Below, piece by piece: positions 50,484-58,580 of a stretch of 64,000 nucleotides of DNA. The notes below the pieces were generated by a model, which was not told where the DNA came from, made no database searches, and was given only the letters and a program-made list of their open reading frames with translations. The DNA is from Paenibacillus_AR mesotrionivorans (lineage in GTDB: Bacteria > Bacillota > Bacilli > Paenibacillales > NBRC-103111). Positions within the stretch are counted from its first letter, which is position 1, and every line of letters starts with the position of its first letter. Where the stretch lies: NCBI RefSeq assembly GCF_046098205.1, contig NZ_JBJURJ010000002.1:62001-126000 (forward strand), written 5' to 3'. A program made the translations under genes and the position numbers.

Positions 50484-51785
50484 TCAGGAAGCCCCGAACA
50501 TCCTGGGCAGCCACATAACAATTCCCGGTATATAGGTCAGAATCAGCAGAATGACGCACATGGTATAGAAAAATGGCATCATCGCCCTTGTGCCGCTGTC
50601 CACCGATATTTTACCGATGGCACAACCCACGAATAGAACCGTTCCCACAGGCGGGGTTAACAGCCCGATGCCCAGGTTCAGCATCATGATAATTCCGAAG
50701 TGGACGGGGTCCACACCTAGCGTAGTGACCACCGGCAGCAAAATCGGCGTCATGATCACGATCAGAGGAGCCATATCCATAGGTGCACCCAGGATCAACA
50801 GCAAAACGTTAATGATCAGCAGGATGATAATGGGATTATCCGAGATGCCCAGCATGAAGTCGGTTACAATCGCCGGCACCTTCAGGTAAGCGAGAATCCA
50901 GCCGAAGCTGGCGGAGGACGCAATCAAAAACAATACCATTGAAACAGTGCGCAATGTTCTTGTCAAGATAATCCACATACGGGAGATGGGGATATCCCGG
51001 TAGATGAAGAAGGTAAGGATAAAGGCGTACAGACATGCCATGGCACCGGCCTCGGTAGCCGTAAACCAGCCCGAGAAAATGCCGCCCAGAATGATGATGG
51101 CGGTGAGCATGGAGAGGAGGCCGTCGGCGATGATTTTGGGCGCCTGCTTTAAGGGAACCGGCTCGCTCCTCTGATATCCGCGTTTACGGGCAGTGAAATA
51201 AGCGGTCACCATCAGAGAGGTGCAGAGCATAATGCCGGGAACAATCCCCGCCAGGAACAGCGAGGCGATGGACACTCCGCCGCCTGCGGCCAGGGAATAC
51301 AGCACCAGATTATGGCTGGGAGGGACAACCACCCCTTGAATGGCAGCAGAAACGGTAACGCCTACCGCATAATCGGTGTCATAGCCCTTTTTCTTCATCA
51401 TGGGGATCATCACGGAGCCGATAGAGGACACGTCCGCCACCGCCGAGCCGGAGATATTGCCGAAGAACATACAGGCTACGCAGTTGACCATGGCCAAGCC
51501 GCCGCGTATGGTGCCTACGAATACCTGGGCCATATTAATCAGCCGGAGGGCCATTTTGCCCTCGCTCATAATCTGCCCGGCCAGGATGAAGAACGGGATA
51601 GCCAGAAGCGAATAGGAGTTGATGCCCTGAATCATGGTCTGTCCCACTGCCGCCAGCGGCACCTTCAGATACAGCACCGTCAGCAGGGTAGACCCTGCCA
51701 GGGCCAGCGAGATGGGAAACCGGATCAAAATAAGCAAGCAAAAGCTTACCGCCAGAATAGTGATGGCTATGGTGTTGCTGATCAT
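50484..51785 (-). CDS. dctM: TRAP transporter large permease (DctM)
   Basis: A 433-residue protein with about 12 membrane segments and typical DctM sequence (IPFFILAGQIMSEGKMALRLI, GGLAMVNCVACMFFGNISGSAVADVSSIGSVMIPMM, VVPPSHNLVLYSLAAGG, NLGIGLLTPPVGTVLFVG). It is the ion-coupled transport subunit. Its ATG overlaps the dctQ stop by 4 nt. dctP begins 35 bp after its stop. Confidence 0.95.
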   Translation of the reverse strand: MISNTIAITILAVSFCLLILIRFPISLALAGSTLLTVLYLKVPLAAVGQTMIQGINSYSLLAIPFFILAGQIMSEGKMALRLINMAQVFVGTIRGGLAMVNCVACMFFGNISGSAVADVSSIGSVMIPMMKKKGYDTDYAVGVTVSAAIQGVVVPPSHNLVLYSLAAGGGVSIASLFLAGIVPGIMLCTSLMVTAYFTARKRGYQRSEPVPLKQAPKIIADGLLSMLTAIIILGGIFSGWFTATEAGAMACLYAFILTFFIYRDIPISRMWIILTRTLRTVSMVLFLIASSASFGWILAYLKVPAIVTDFMLGISDNPIIILLIINVLLLILGAPMDMAPLIVIMTPILLPVVTTLGVDPVHFGIIMMLNLGIGLLTPPVGTVLFVGCAIGKISVDSGTRAMMPFFYTMCVILLILTYIPGIVMWLPRMFGAS

Positions 51786-52288
51786 TCCTCGCTGCCTCCC
51801 TCGTCAACATTTTTGTGTCTGATTGTATCGATTCCCAACAGTTGAAGAACGGCGTAGATGCAGATCATCAGACCTGAGATGGGCATAACCACATAGGTCA
51901 GGGAGTTGGGAAGCCCCGTAGCCGGCAGGGAGGATTCATGCATCAGGCGGGTGAAGTCCCAGCCGTAATACACCAGATAAATCCCGAAGGCCAGGATGCA
52001 AATCTGGATCAGGCGGTCAATGAGCCGGTCAATGGACTTGGGCAGCATATTGGTAAAGGTATCAATGCCCAGATGCAGGTTTTCCCGGAAGCCTAATGCG
52101 ATGCCCATAAAGGAAAACCAGATCAGCAGCAGCAGGGTCGTTTCCTCCGACCAGAAGAACACGAAGTTGAATATCTTCCGGGTAAACACCTGGAGGGTAA
52201 CAATGATGATCATGGACAGCAGTCCGATTTTGGCACAGGACTCAAAAAAAGTATCAATCTGCAAGGCAATTGCCTTTAGTGTTTTCAT
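51782..52288 (-). CDS. dctQ: TRAP transporter small permease (DctQ)
   Basis: A 168-residue protein with four membrane segments (IGLLSMIIIVTLQVFTRKIF, EETTLLLLIWFSFMGIALGF, ICILAFGIYLVYYGWDF, LTYVVMPISGLMICIYAVLQLL) and the DctQ mark W-x-E-E-x-x-x (FFWSEETT). The start is ATG 52288, preceded by GGAGGTG 9 nt away; the in-frame ATG at 52321 lacks a site. It is the first gene of the operon. Confidence 0.92.
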   Translation of the reverse strand: MKTLKAIALQIDTFFESCAKIGLLSMIIIVTLQVFTRKIFNFVFFWSEETTLLLLIWFSFMGIALGFRENLHLGIDTFTNMLPKSIDRLIDRLIQICILAFGIYLVYYGWDFTRLMHESSLPATGLPNSLTYVVMPISGLMICIYAVLQLLGIDTIRHKNVDEGGSEE

Positions 52289-52402
52289 ATACCATTTCAC
52301 CTCCCGTTCCTCTTTGCGCATTCATGAACAACCTAATTGTATGCGCATTCAAAAACCGGTTGTACCCCCCTGCCATTGCCTCCTTTTGTGTTTTGATTAG
52401 AT

Positions 52403-52450
52403 AAAAAAACATCCCGCCTGCAGCGGCCGGATGACCGTACTGGCGGGATG
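52403..52450 (-). terminator. Terminator of the PrsA-like gene
   Basis: CATCCCGCC (52410-52418) / GGCGGGATG (52442-52450) is followed in minus-strand reading by TTTTTTT, 20 nt after the stop. Confidence 0.9.
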
Positions 52451-52470
52451 CGGTATGAGATTCAGGTTTC

Positions 52471-53559
52471 TTACAGCTTTTCGATTTTGGCGTCCTTCTT
52501 CAGGTTTTCCAGCCATTCGGCGCCTTTGGTTTGCACCTCTTCGCTGACCATGCTCTTCTTCACATCTTCCTTCTGCTTGTCGAAGTTGGCCTGAACCGCC
52601 TCCTTCTTGTCCATCACCTTAATGATATGGAAGCCGAAGGAGGATTGGACTACGCCGCTCATTTCACCCTTGTTCAGCTTAAACGCTGCATCCTCGAAGG
52701 CTTGATCCAATCCTTGTCCGCGGGAGATAAAGCTGCCCAGGGAGCCGCCGTTATCCTTGCTGCCCGGATCGGTGGACTTTTCCTTAGCCACTGCGGCAAA
52801 ATCAGCTCCACCCTTCAGATCGGCAAGGATCTTATCGGCATCCTCCTGCTTCTCCACCAGGATATGGGAGATCATAAGCTGCTCCGGACTGTTATATTGC
52901 TCCACATTTTTGTCGAAGTATTCCTTCAGCTTGGCGTCGGACAGATCCATCTTGGATTCGAAGATCTTGCTGATCTCCTGGTTCTTGCGGATCTCGGCCT
53001 TGAGGGAATCCAGGGTGAAGCCGCTTTGCTCCATGGCGCTGTTGAACTGGGCCTCATCCGGGAATTGGGTCTTGATCTGAGCCAGCTCGGCCTCAATCGC
53101 CGCTTCATCCACCTTCACCTTGGCCTTGTCCACTTCCTGGGTAACCAGCTTCTCCGAAATCAGGCTGTCCAAAGTCGTCGCGCCGCCCTGCTTGTACATG
53201 GCGTCGTAGAGCTCCTGCTTGGTCACCTTCTCGCCGTTTACAGTAGCGGCTGAACCGCTGACACCGGCTTTGCCTGTTTGGCCCAGGTACAGCACCACTG
53301 CCAAAGCGGCCAAGGTGATGGCAAACAGAAACCAGGGCAAGGGATTGGCCTTGGCGGGAGCGGCTGCGGCAACAGCGGTTGCCTCGGCTCTCTCTTCAAC
53401 GGCTTCATCCGCGAAGGCTTCCGGTCCGAATTCATCCCCTACGGTTGGGAATGCTTGTTCATGATCAGCCCGTTCGGAAGTTTGGTTCTCTTCCGGAGTG
53501 TTGCCGGCTTGATCGCCATCCTGCTCCAAACCGTCGTTTTTTTTGTTGTTGTCTTCCAT
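52471..53559 (-). CDS. Membrane-anchored PrsA-like peptidylprolyl isomerase
   Basis: A 362-residue foldase. A cytoplasmic acidic tail (residues 1-~70, DNNKKNDGLEQDGDQAGNT...) precedes a single TM (~74-92, PWFLFAITLAALAVVLYLG). A SurA-type chaperone region (~105-225, VNGEKVTKQELYDAMYKQGG) and a parvulin domain follow (~228-320, MISHILVEKQEDADKIL...GGSLGSFISRGQ...SSFGFHIIKV). PrsA of Bacillus is a lipoprotein; this one has a TM anchor and acidic cytoplasmic tail instead. It should help fold secreted proteins at the membrane-wall interface, relevant here given the many giant secreted proteins. Confidence 0.87.
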   Translation of the reverse strand: MEDNNKKNDGLEQDGDQAGNTPEENQTSERADHEQAFPTVGDEFGPEAFADEAVEERAEATAVAAAAPAKANPLPWFLFAITLAALAVVLYLGQTGKAGVSGSAATVNGEKVTKQELYDAMYKQGGATTLDSLISEKLVTQEVDKAKVKVDEAAIEAELAQIKTQFPDEAQFNSAMEQSGFTLDSLKAEIRKNQEISKIFESKMDLSDAKLKEYFDKNVEQYNSPEQLMISHILVEKQEDADKILADLKGGADFAAVAKEKSTDPGSKDNGGSLGSFISRGQGLDQAFEDAAFKLNKGEMSGVVQSSFGFHIIKVMDKKEAVQANFDKQKEDVKKSMVSEEVQTKGAEWLENLKKDAKIEKL

Positions 53560-53652
53560 TATTTTCGTGTCCCCCTATTGTCCCATTCATGAATCGCAGC
53601 GTTTTGCCGCACTTCTAGTACTATACCATTTTTCGACGGCGGAAACCATGCT

Positions 53653-55428
53653 TTATCCATCCACCCTGAAAAAAGATACCAATTTTTGCAGCTCATCCGC
53701 CATCTGGGAAAGCTGCTGCGCTCCGGCTGCAACCTCCTCCATGGAGGCGTTCTGCTCCTGGGCCGCCGCGGCCACATTCTGGGACTGGCCGGCCGCTTCT
53801 GCGGAGATGGCGGAGATTTGCTCCACCGCCGCAGCCAGTCCGTCCATGCGGATGGAAACGTCGGCGGAGGCGTCTGCGGCCGATCGGCAATGCTCTGCAG
53901 CAGCATCCACAGCCTCCAGAATATCCCGGAAGGAGCTGCTGGCAGCGGAGGCCAGCTCCATACCGGCCGTAACCGCTGCTACCTCCTCCCGGGTTGCAGC
54001 TGCAGCCTGGGCAATCTCTCCATTAATCTCGGCGATTAATGCGCCGATTTCCTCTGAAGCGCTGCCTGTCTGCAGCGCCAGCTTCTTCACCTCGGCGGCT
54101 ACCACTGCGAAGCCCTTGCCCTGCTCTCCCGCCCTGGCGGCTTCAATCCCCGCATTCAAGGCGAGAATATTGGTCTGGGAAGCGATGGCAGTGATCAAAC
54201 CGAGGATTTCGCCGATGGCGCCGGATTTTTCTTCCAGAAGCCTCACTGTTTTTTCGATGCCCATAATCTTGTCCTTGATCAGGGTCATATTATCCATGGT
54301 TTGCACCATAGCCCGGGTGCCTTGATCAGCTGTGGCGGCCGCTTGGGCAGAGGCTTGGGCAGCGGAATCTGAGCCTTGGCTGATTCTGGTTACACTGTCG
54401 TTGGCAGAGCGGGTCAGCTGGCTGATTTCGTCAATGATGCCGGATTGAAGCTGGGCTCCCTCCGCCACCTCCTGGATCGAGTGGGCGATATGCTCGGCGA
54501 CCCGGCTGGTTTCCCCGCTGCCTGCCAAAAGCTCCTCCCCTGTGGCTGCGACCTGCAGAGAGGAAGAGGATACATGGCTGATCAATCCCCGGAGCTGCTC
54601 CTTCATAACGGAGAAATGCTCTGCCAGACGCCCCACCTCATCGCGGTTTTTGACCCGGAGCTCTGACAGCTGCAGGTTCCCGCCCGCCATCTCCTCCACC
54701 TGGCCGGTAATCTGCCTGATGGGCTTGGCAATATGCCAGGCATACCATGCTGCCGCTGCAGACCCAACCACGGTAAACAACGCCAGCACAATCAGCATCA
54801 TGTCCCCGATTTTATTGGAGCCCGCATTAAAATCTATCAGATAAGAGCCTGCCGCCACAACCCAGCCCCAATGGGGCTCGCTTCTGGAATAGGTCACCTT
54901 CGGGGCAGCTTCTTCCTTGCCGGGAAGAGGGTTGCTGTAATAGGTAAACCCGCCTTCTCCTTCACCCGTGCGGATAATGTCCTGTATGTACAGAATGCCG
55001 TCGGAATCCTTGGAGTCCCACAGATTTTCTCCTTCCCGGTTGGGATGCATCACATCTATGCCTTTGGCATCTATGGCAAATGCGTAGCCGTGCTCGCCGA
55101 TTTTATTGGCAATCTCCCGTGTTTTCCCGTCGTCCTTCTTGGGGCCTACTGTCCGGATGCGCACTTGCTCCTGGGCTTCCTCCAGTGTCAGCGCACCCTT
55201 GTCCACCATGCTTTGGTAGGCGTCGATCAGCTGGATGGTCATGTCCACATTTTGCTTCAAGGAGGCTTCGCCCAGCTTGTCCATCTCCGACTTGGCGGTA
55301 TTGAAGCCGATATAACCGATGGTAAAACCAGGGGTCACCAAAAGCAGCACACAAACCAGAATGGTCTTCCATTGCAGACTGAAGCGGAAACGGCGTCCGC
55401 TGCGCCCGGACTTTCCCAGTATTTTCAT
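53653..55428 (-). CDS. Methyl-accepting chemotaxis protein (Cache sensor)
   Basis: A 591-residue receptor. TM1 (~22-44, ILVCVLLLVTPGFTIGYIGF), an extracytoplasmic single-Cache-2 domain (~50-210, GYAFAIDAKGIDVMHPNREGENLWDSKD; HWGWVVAAGSYL), TM2 (~216-237), HAMP (~240-290) and a long signalling helix bundle are seen. The hairpin tip is EILGLITAIASQTNILALNAGIEAARAGEQGKGFAVVAAEV, here split over ~410-450. GGAGGG lies 5 nt before the ATG. Single-Cache-2 receptors often sense small organic acids; the ligand is not evident here. Confidence 0.92.
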   Translation of the reverse strand: MKILGKSGRSGRRFRFSLQWKTILVCVLLLVTPGFTIGYIGFNTAKSEMDKLGEASLKQNVDMTIQLIDAYQSMVDKGALTLEEAQEQVRIRTVGPKKDDGKTREIANKIGEHGYAFAIDAKGIDVMHPNREGENLWDSKDSDGILYIQDIIRTGEGEGGFTYYSNPLPGKEEAAPKVTYSRSEPHWGWVVAAGSYLIDFNAGSNKIGDMMLIVLALFTVVGSAAAAWYAWHIAKPIRQITGQVEEMAGGNLQLSELRVKNRDEVGRLAEHFSVMKEQLRGLISHVSSSSLQVAATGEELLAGSGETSRVAEHIAHSIQEVAEGAQLQSGIIDEISQLTRSANDSVTRISQGSDSAAQASAQAAATADQGTRAMVQTMDNMTLIKDKIMGIEKTVRLLEEKSGAIGEILGLITAIASQTNILALNAGIEAARAGEQGKGFAVVAAEVKKLALQTGSASEEIGALIAEINGEIAQAAAATREEVAAVTAGMELASAASSSFRDILEAVDAAAEHCRSAADASADVSIRMDGLAAAVEQISAISAEAAGQSQNVAAAAQEQNASMEEVAAGAQQLSQMADELQKLVSFFRVDG

Positions 55429-55714
55429 AATAACCCTCCAACTCCAATTAAAAATCTATTTTAGACCATCATATCAGAAAAGAGTGAATTTTGTCATAAA
55501 ATGTTCCTTCTCCTAAGCGGAGAAACGCAAAAAGCTCCTTATCCGGTTTGGTGGCGGATGGAGCTTAAGGAATGAGAATTCCGGAAGGATGTTTGCAGGC
55601 AGCTGAGGAGCTGGCGCGGTAGGGACGCGATAAGACGGAGTGCCGAGGAAGAATGGTTCAGAGTTACAGAGCAGTGAGGGCGAGAGGGCGGTTGGCGAAA
55701 CGTCGGTTGGCGCA

Positions 55715-55910
55715 TTTAGCGGAAGGATAGTTTCTTCTATTAGCCGGTGGATGGTGCGAACCTGCCAATAACGGAAGGGGGTTTTCCTCTATCTCTGTTG
55801 CAGCTGCTCCTTTACCATCAGAAGGAAGGCAATAGAGGAAATTAGACTTCCGCTACCCGGCATTATACCGCCTTCCGGCTTAAATAGCGGACACCCGGCT
55901 TTCGCTATCT
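55715..55910. repeat. Quartet repeat D (word TAGCGGAAG...)
   Basis: Words lie near 55715 and 55767 (direct: TTTAGCGGAAGGATAG, AATAACGGAAGGGGG) and near 55831 and 55882 (inverted: ...TTAGACTTCCGCTA, ...GGCTTTCGCTATC). Spacing is about 52-64-51 bp. The words are less exact than at B and C, but the geometry is the same. The 526-bp gap 55429-55954 has no gene; 55560-55700 shows nothing notable. Confidence 0.65.
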
Positions 55911-55954
55911 CGAAGAAAACCGATCGTTATTCCCCTTTCCCAGCTCCTTGCGGT

Positions 55955-56374
55955 TCAAGGCTTCACTTCCAGCTGCCTGACCTCCGTCTGATGGGCGGTA
56001 CTGGTAATCACATGGATGGACACCTCATAAAAACCCGCTTCCTTGAAGGTATACGAACCGGCGAAGCGGTTCTCCCCCTTGTTCTCTCCCTTGATTTCCA
56101 GCTCCAGCGTAGAATCCTTCTTCTTCAGGTCAAAATAGACCTCCGCCCGTTTCGAAAGCTTCTCCCGGCCGTTAACCTTCACCCCCAGCGTAACAGGGGA
56201 GCCGATGCGGGGAACCGACGGGTCTGCCGAAAAATCGATGGTGTACGGATTCAGATCCACTCCCGGAGCAGGTGCCGATGTAGTGCCGCACCCAGCCACA
56301 AGAGCCAGCAGCCCCCCAATCCCCGCCGCCAGCAACAGATGCATAAAAAGCCGTCCAAACCTCCACGTTTTCAT
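55955..56374 (-). CDS. YtkA-like lipoprotein of the nos-type cluster
   Basis: A 139-residue lipoprotein. Its signal peptide ends in the lipobox VAGC (LLLAAGIGGLLALVAGCGT). The mature domain (IDFSADPSVPRIGSPVTLGVKV ... RFAGSYTFKEAGFYEVSIHVITSTAHQTEVRQLEV) resembles YtkA/FixH-like Ig folds, often found with copper or respiratory maturation genes. The start is ATG 56374, with GGGGGAG ~7 nt upstream. It lies 119 bp downstream of the ATPase gene on the same strand. Confidence 0.75.
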   Translation of the reverse strand: MKTWRFGRLFMHLLLAAGIGGLLALVAGCGTTSAPAPGVDLNPYTIDFSADPSVPRIGSPVTLGVKVNGREKLSKRAEVYFDLKKKDSTLELEIKGENKGENRFAGSYTFKEAGFYEVSIHVITSTAHQTEVRQLEVKP

Positions 56375-56385
56375 GTGAGTCTCCC

Positions 56386-56484
56386 CCTCTGAATAACTTG
56401 GTCCATGCCGAAGGCCGGATAAGTTATGATAGCCTCGAAATCGGTACGGCCGATTTGAGGGCAGCCCTCTGAATAACTTGGTCC
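56386..56484. repeat. 19-bp direct repeat flanking a short spacer
   Basis: CCTCTGAATAACTTGGTCC occurs at 56386-56404 and again, identically, at 56466-56484, 80 bp apart. The pair lies between the YtkA-like gene and the ATPase gene. The copy at 56386 adjoins the ribosome binding site of the YtkA-like gene. It probably marks a short duplication or recombination footprint. Confidence 0.7.
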
Positions 56485-56493
56485 CTGCCTGCA

Positions 56494-57225
56494 TTATTCA
56501 GCCCGCTTATCCAGCTCCCGCAGCGAATGGGCGAACGCCTTGGAGAGCCCGTTCTCGCCGAACCGGCTGCGGAACTCCTCCATGGGCCCCGCCATGCTGA
56601 CTCTTCCCTCATGGAGGAGAATGGCATGGTCCGCCGTCCATTCCGCCGTTTCCAGCTGATGTGTGGAAAACACCACCGACTGCCCTTGGGCCTTGCGCCG
56701 GTTGATCAGCTCAGCCAAGGCCTGCAGCCAATAGGGGTCCAGTCCATTGGTAGGCTCATCCAGCACCAGGAGCTCCGGCTCCCCCAGCAGGGCTTGGCCA
56801 AACAGCAGCCGCTGCCGCATTCCTTTGGAGAAGGTAGACACCTTGGCATGGCGCACAGAGGCCAGCCCTACCTCCTCCAGCACTCCCTGCACCCGCTTCC
56901 GGGCGGCCGGTCCCCGCAGGGCGGCGTAAAACTCCAGCGTTTCGCCGGCAGTGAGCGCTTGGCCGAATTGGAAGTCATCCGGCATATACCCGATCAAGGC
57001 GGAGCAGCCCGGCCGGTCCTCCTTCCAGGTGCGGCCGGCCAGCCGCACGGTCCCGGCAGTAGGCTCCGTAATGCCGGCGATCATCCGCAGAACGGTGCTT
57101 TTGCCCGCACCGTTGCCGCCGCACAGCGCCAGCACCTGCCCGGCAGGCAGCTGGTATTCTACAGGCTGGACCACCGTCCGGTCGCGGATATCCTTTTTGA
57201 CCCCGTCCAGCTCCAATACCGTCAT
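56494..57225 (-). CDS. nosF: ABC ATPase of the nos-type cluster (NosF-like)
   Basis: A 243-residue ATPase with Walker A GGNGAGKST near 37, signature FSKGMRQRLLFGQALLG near 133, Walker B ELLVLDEPTNGLDP near 153 and H-loop STHQLE near 190. The signature reads FSKGM, the form common in NosF. The start is ATG 57225 (MTVLEL), with GAGGAG upstream. It overlaps the stop of the NosY-like permease by 4 nt. It powers the permease in maturing copper sites, by analogy with nitrous oxide reductase assembly. Confidence 0.86.
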   Translation of the reverse strand: MTVLELDGVKKDIRDRTVVQPVEYQLPAGQVLALCGGNGAGKSTVLRMIAGITEPTAGTVRLAGRTWKEDRPGCSALIGYMPDDFQFGQALTAGETLEFYAALRGPAARKRVQGVLEEVGLASVRHAKVSTFSKGMRQRLLFGQALLGEPELLVLDEPTNGLDPYWLQALAELINRRKAQGQSVVFSTHQLETAEWTADHAILLHEGRVSMAGPMEEFRSRFGENGLSKAFAHSLRELDKRAE

Positions 57226-58037
57226 TCGTACCGTCTCCTCTCCCAGACCACAGTGCCCGCCAGCAGCGTACAGGCGATCCACGCCAATCCGGCTCCGGCA
57301 AAACCTGCCAGACCCCCGGCCCCCTGCATCCATCCGATCCAGCCCGCGTACTCGGGACCGAAGCTTGCGCCACCGCCCATCCGAGTCACCATAAAAATCC
57401 GCACCATTTCCGCCGGGTTCAGGAAGGACATCACCTGCAAGGCCGGTTTAATAGCCGGGTACGGCAGAAAACCGAGTACGGCGATCAATAACGTCGGCCA
57501 AGCCAGCACCAGCACAAACCAGATGCCCACACTGATGGTCAGGGCATGCCAACGTCCCTTGGCAAGCGTGCCTGCAAATACGGCCACCCCCAAAAAGATA
57601 AACACCAGTGCCAGGGACGAAAAATAAAAGAACGCCAGCAAAGACAGTGAAAAATTCCTGCCCAGGATGCCTCCGATCAGACCGGACAACCCAAAGCCCG
57701 CACCTACCACAGTGAACATCACAAGACACAAACCAACATATTTCCCGAGCAATAATTGCCAGCCGGACAAGGAATACACGGATAACAGCCGCCACCCGCC
57801 CTCCTCCTTCTCCGCCGTCACCGCAAAAGATCCCAACAGCAGGGTCATCAGGGGTAACAAATACAAAATCAGATTCAGCAGGCTGCCCGTACCGTGGGTG
57901 TACCCCTCCAGCCCCGAATTGGACTGGATGAGGACAATCGCAAGCGTAAAGCAGGCGAACAGCACCATAAAGGAATATGCCCACGGATTGCGCATGCCCA
58001 GTTTGATCTCACGCAGGGCGATAATCAGCCATTTCAT
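57222..58037 (-). CDS. nosY: ABC-2 permease of the nos-type cluster (NosY-like)
   Basis: A 271-residue permease with six membrane segments (WAYSFMVLFACFTLAIVL, LLNLILYLLPLMTLLLGSFAV, LCLVMFTVVGAGFGLSGLIGG, LLAFFYFSSLALVFIFLGVAVF, and so on). The mark EKEEGGWRLLSVYSLSGWQLLLGKYVG is typical of NosY. It follows nosL after 54 bp and overlaps nosF by 4 nt. Confidence 0.87.
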   Translation of the reverse strand: MKWLIIALREIKLGMRNPWAYSFMVLFACFTLAIVLIQSNSGLEGYTHGTGSLLNLILYLLPLMTLLLGSFAVTAEKEEGGWRLLSVYSLSGWQLLLGKYVGLCLVMFTVVGAGFGLSGLIGGILGRNFSLSLLAFFYFSSLALVFIFLGVAVFAGTLAKGRWHALTISVGIWFVLVLAWPTLLIAVLGFLPYPAIKPALQVMSFLNPAEMVRIFMVTRMGGGASFGPEYAGWIGWMQGAGGLAGFAGAGLAWIACTLLAGTVVWERRRYE

Positions 58038-58091
58038 CTTTGTCGCACTTCCCTTGCCGTTGATCTTGTCAGAGCCTTCCCGGCTTACGGC

Positions 58092-58580
58092 TTACATGCT
58101 GCCGTGGCCGCCTCCCATGGAATGGGCCCAATCGTGGCTATCCAGCTCCTTGACCGTCATTTTCTTCCCTGCGCCCGCTTCTTTAATGAACTTGTCCGCA
58201 TCCGCTTCCTTGGCAAAGGACACCACTCCGAAGCTCATAGGCGTTTTGATGCCTTTGTCATAGACAAATACCGCCTGGTCCAGATTGATCCACTCTTTAG
58301 TGTAATAATCCCGGACGAATGCAGCGCCTACCTTGTCCCGGCCGTTTTTGTTCAGCCATACGTACAAATCGCCTAAATCATCAAACTTCAGGGGCTTCTG
58401 ATCCTTCAAAATAATCTGTGTAGCATATTGGTCATCCTTGATCAGCATCTGGCAAACCTCACATTTGTCTACACCCTCATTAATGGCAACAGCCTTATAC
58501 TCCGTTTTGCCGCCACACGCGGCAAGTACTCCCAGGGCCAACACCAGGACCATCAGAACCAGTACCGTTTTTTTCTTCAT
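58092..58580 (-). CDS. nosL: NosL-like copper-binding lipoprotein
   Basis: A 162-residue lipoprotein with lipobox LAAC (LALGVLAACGGK). The NosL pattern is clear: KCEVCQMLIKDDQYATQII, LKFDDLGDLYVW and a His/Met-rich C-terminus (HDWAHSMGGGHGSM). NosL delivers Cu(I) to nitrous oxide reductase in denitrifiers. Its ATG overlaps the nosD stop by 4 nt, so the genes are coupled. Confidence 0.9.
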   Translation of the reverse strand: MKKKTVLVLMVLVLALGVLAACGGKTEYKAVAINEGVDKCEVCQMLIKDDQYATQIILKDQKPLKFDDLGDLYVWLNKNGRDKVGAAFVRDYYTKEWINLDQAVFVYDKGIKTPMSFGVVSFAKEADADKFIKEAGAGKKMTVKELDSHDWAHSMGGGHGSM

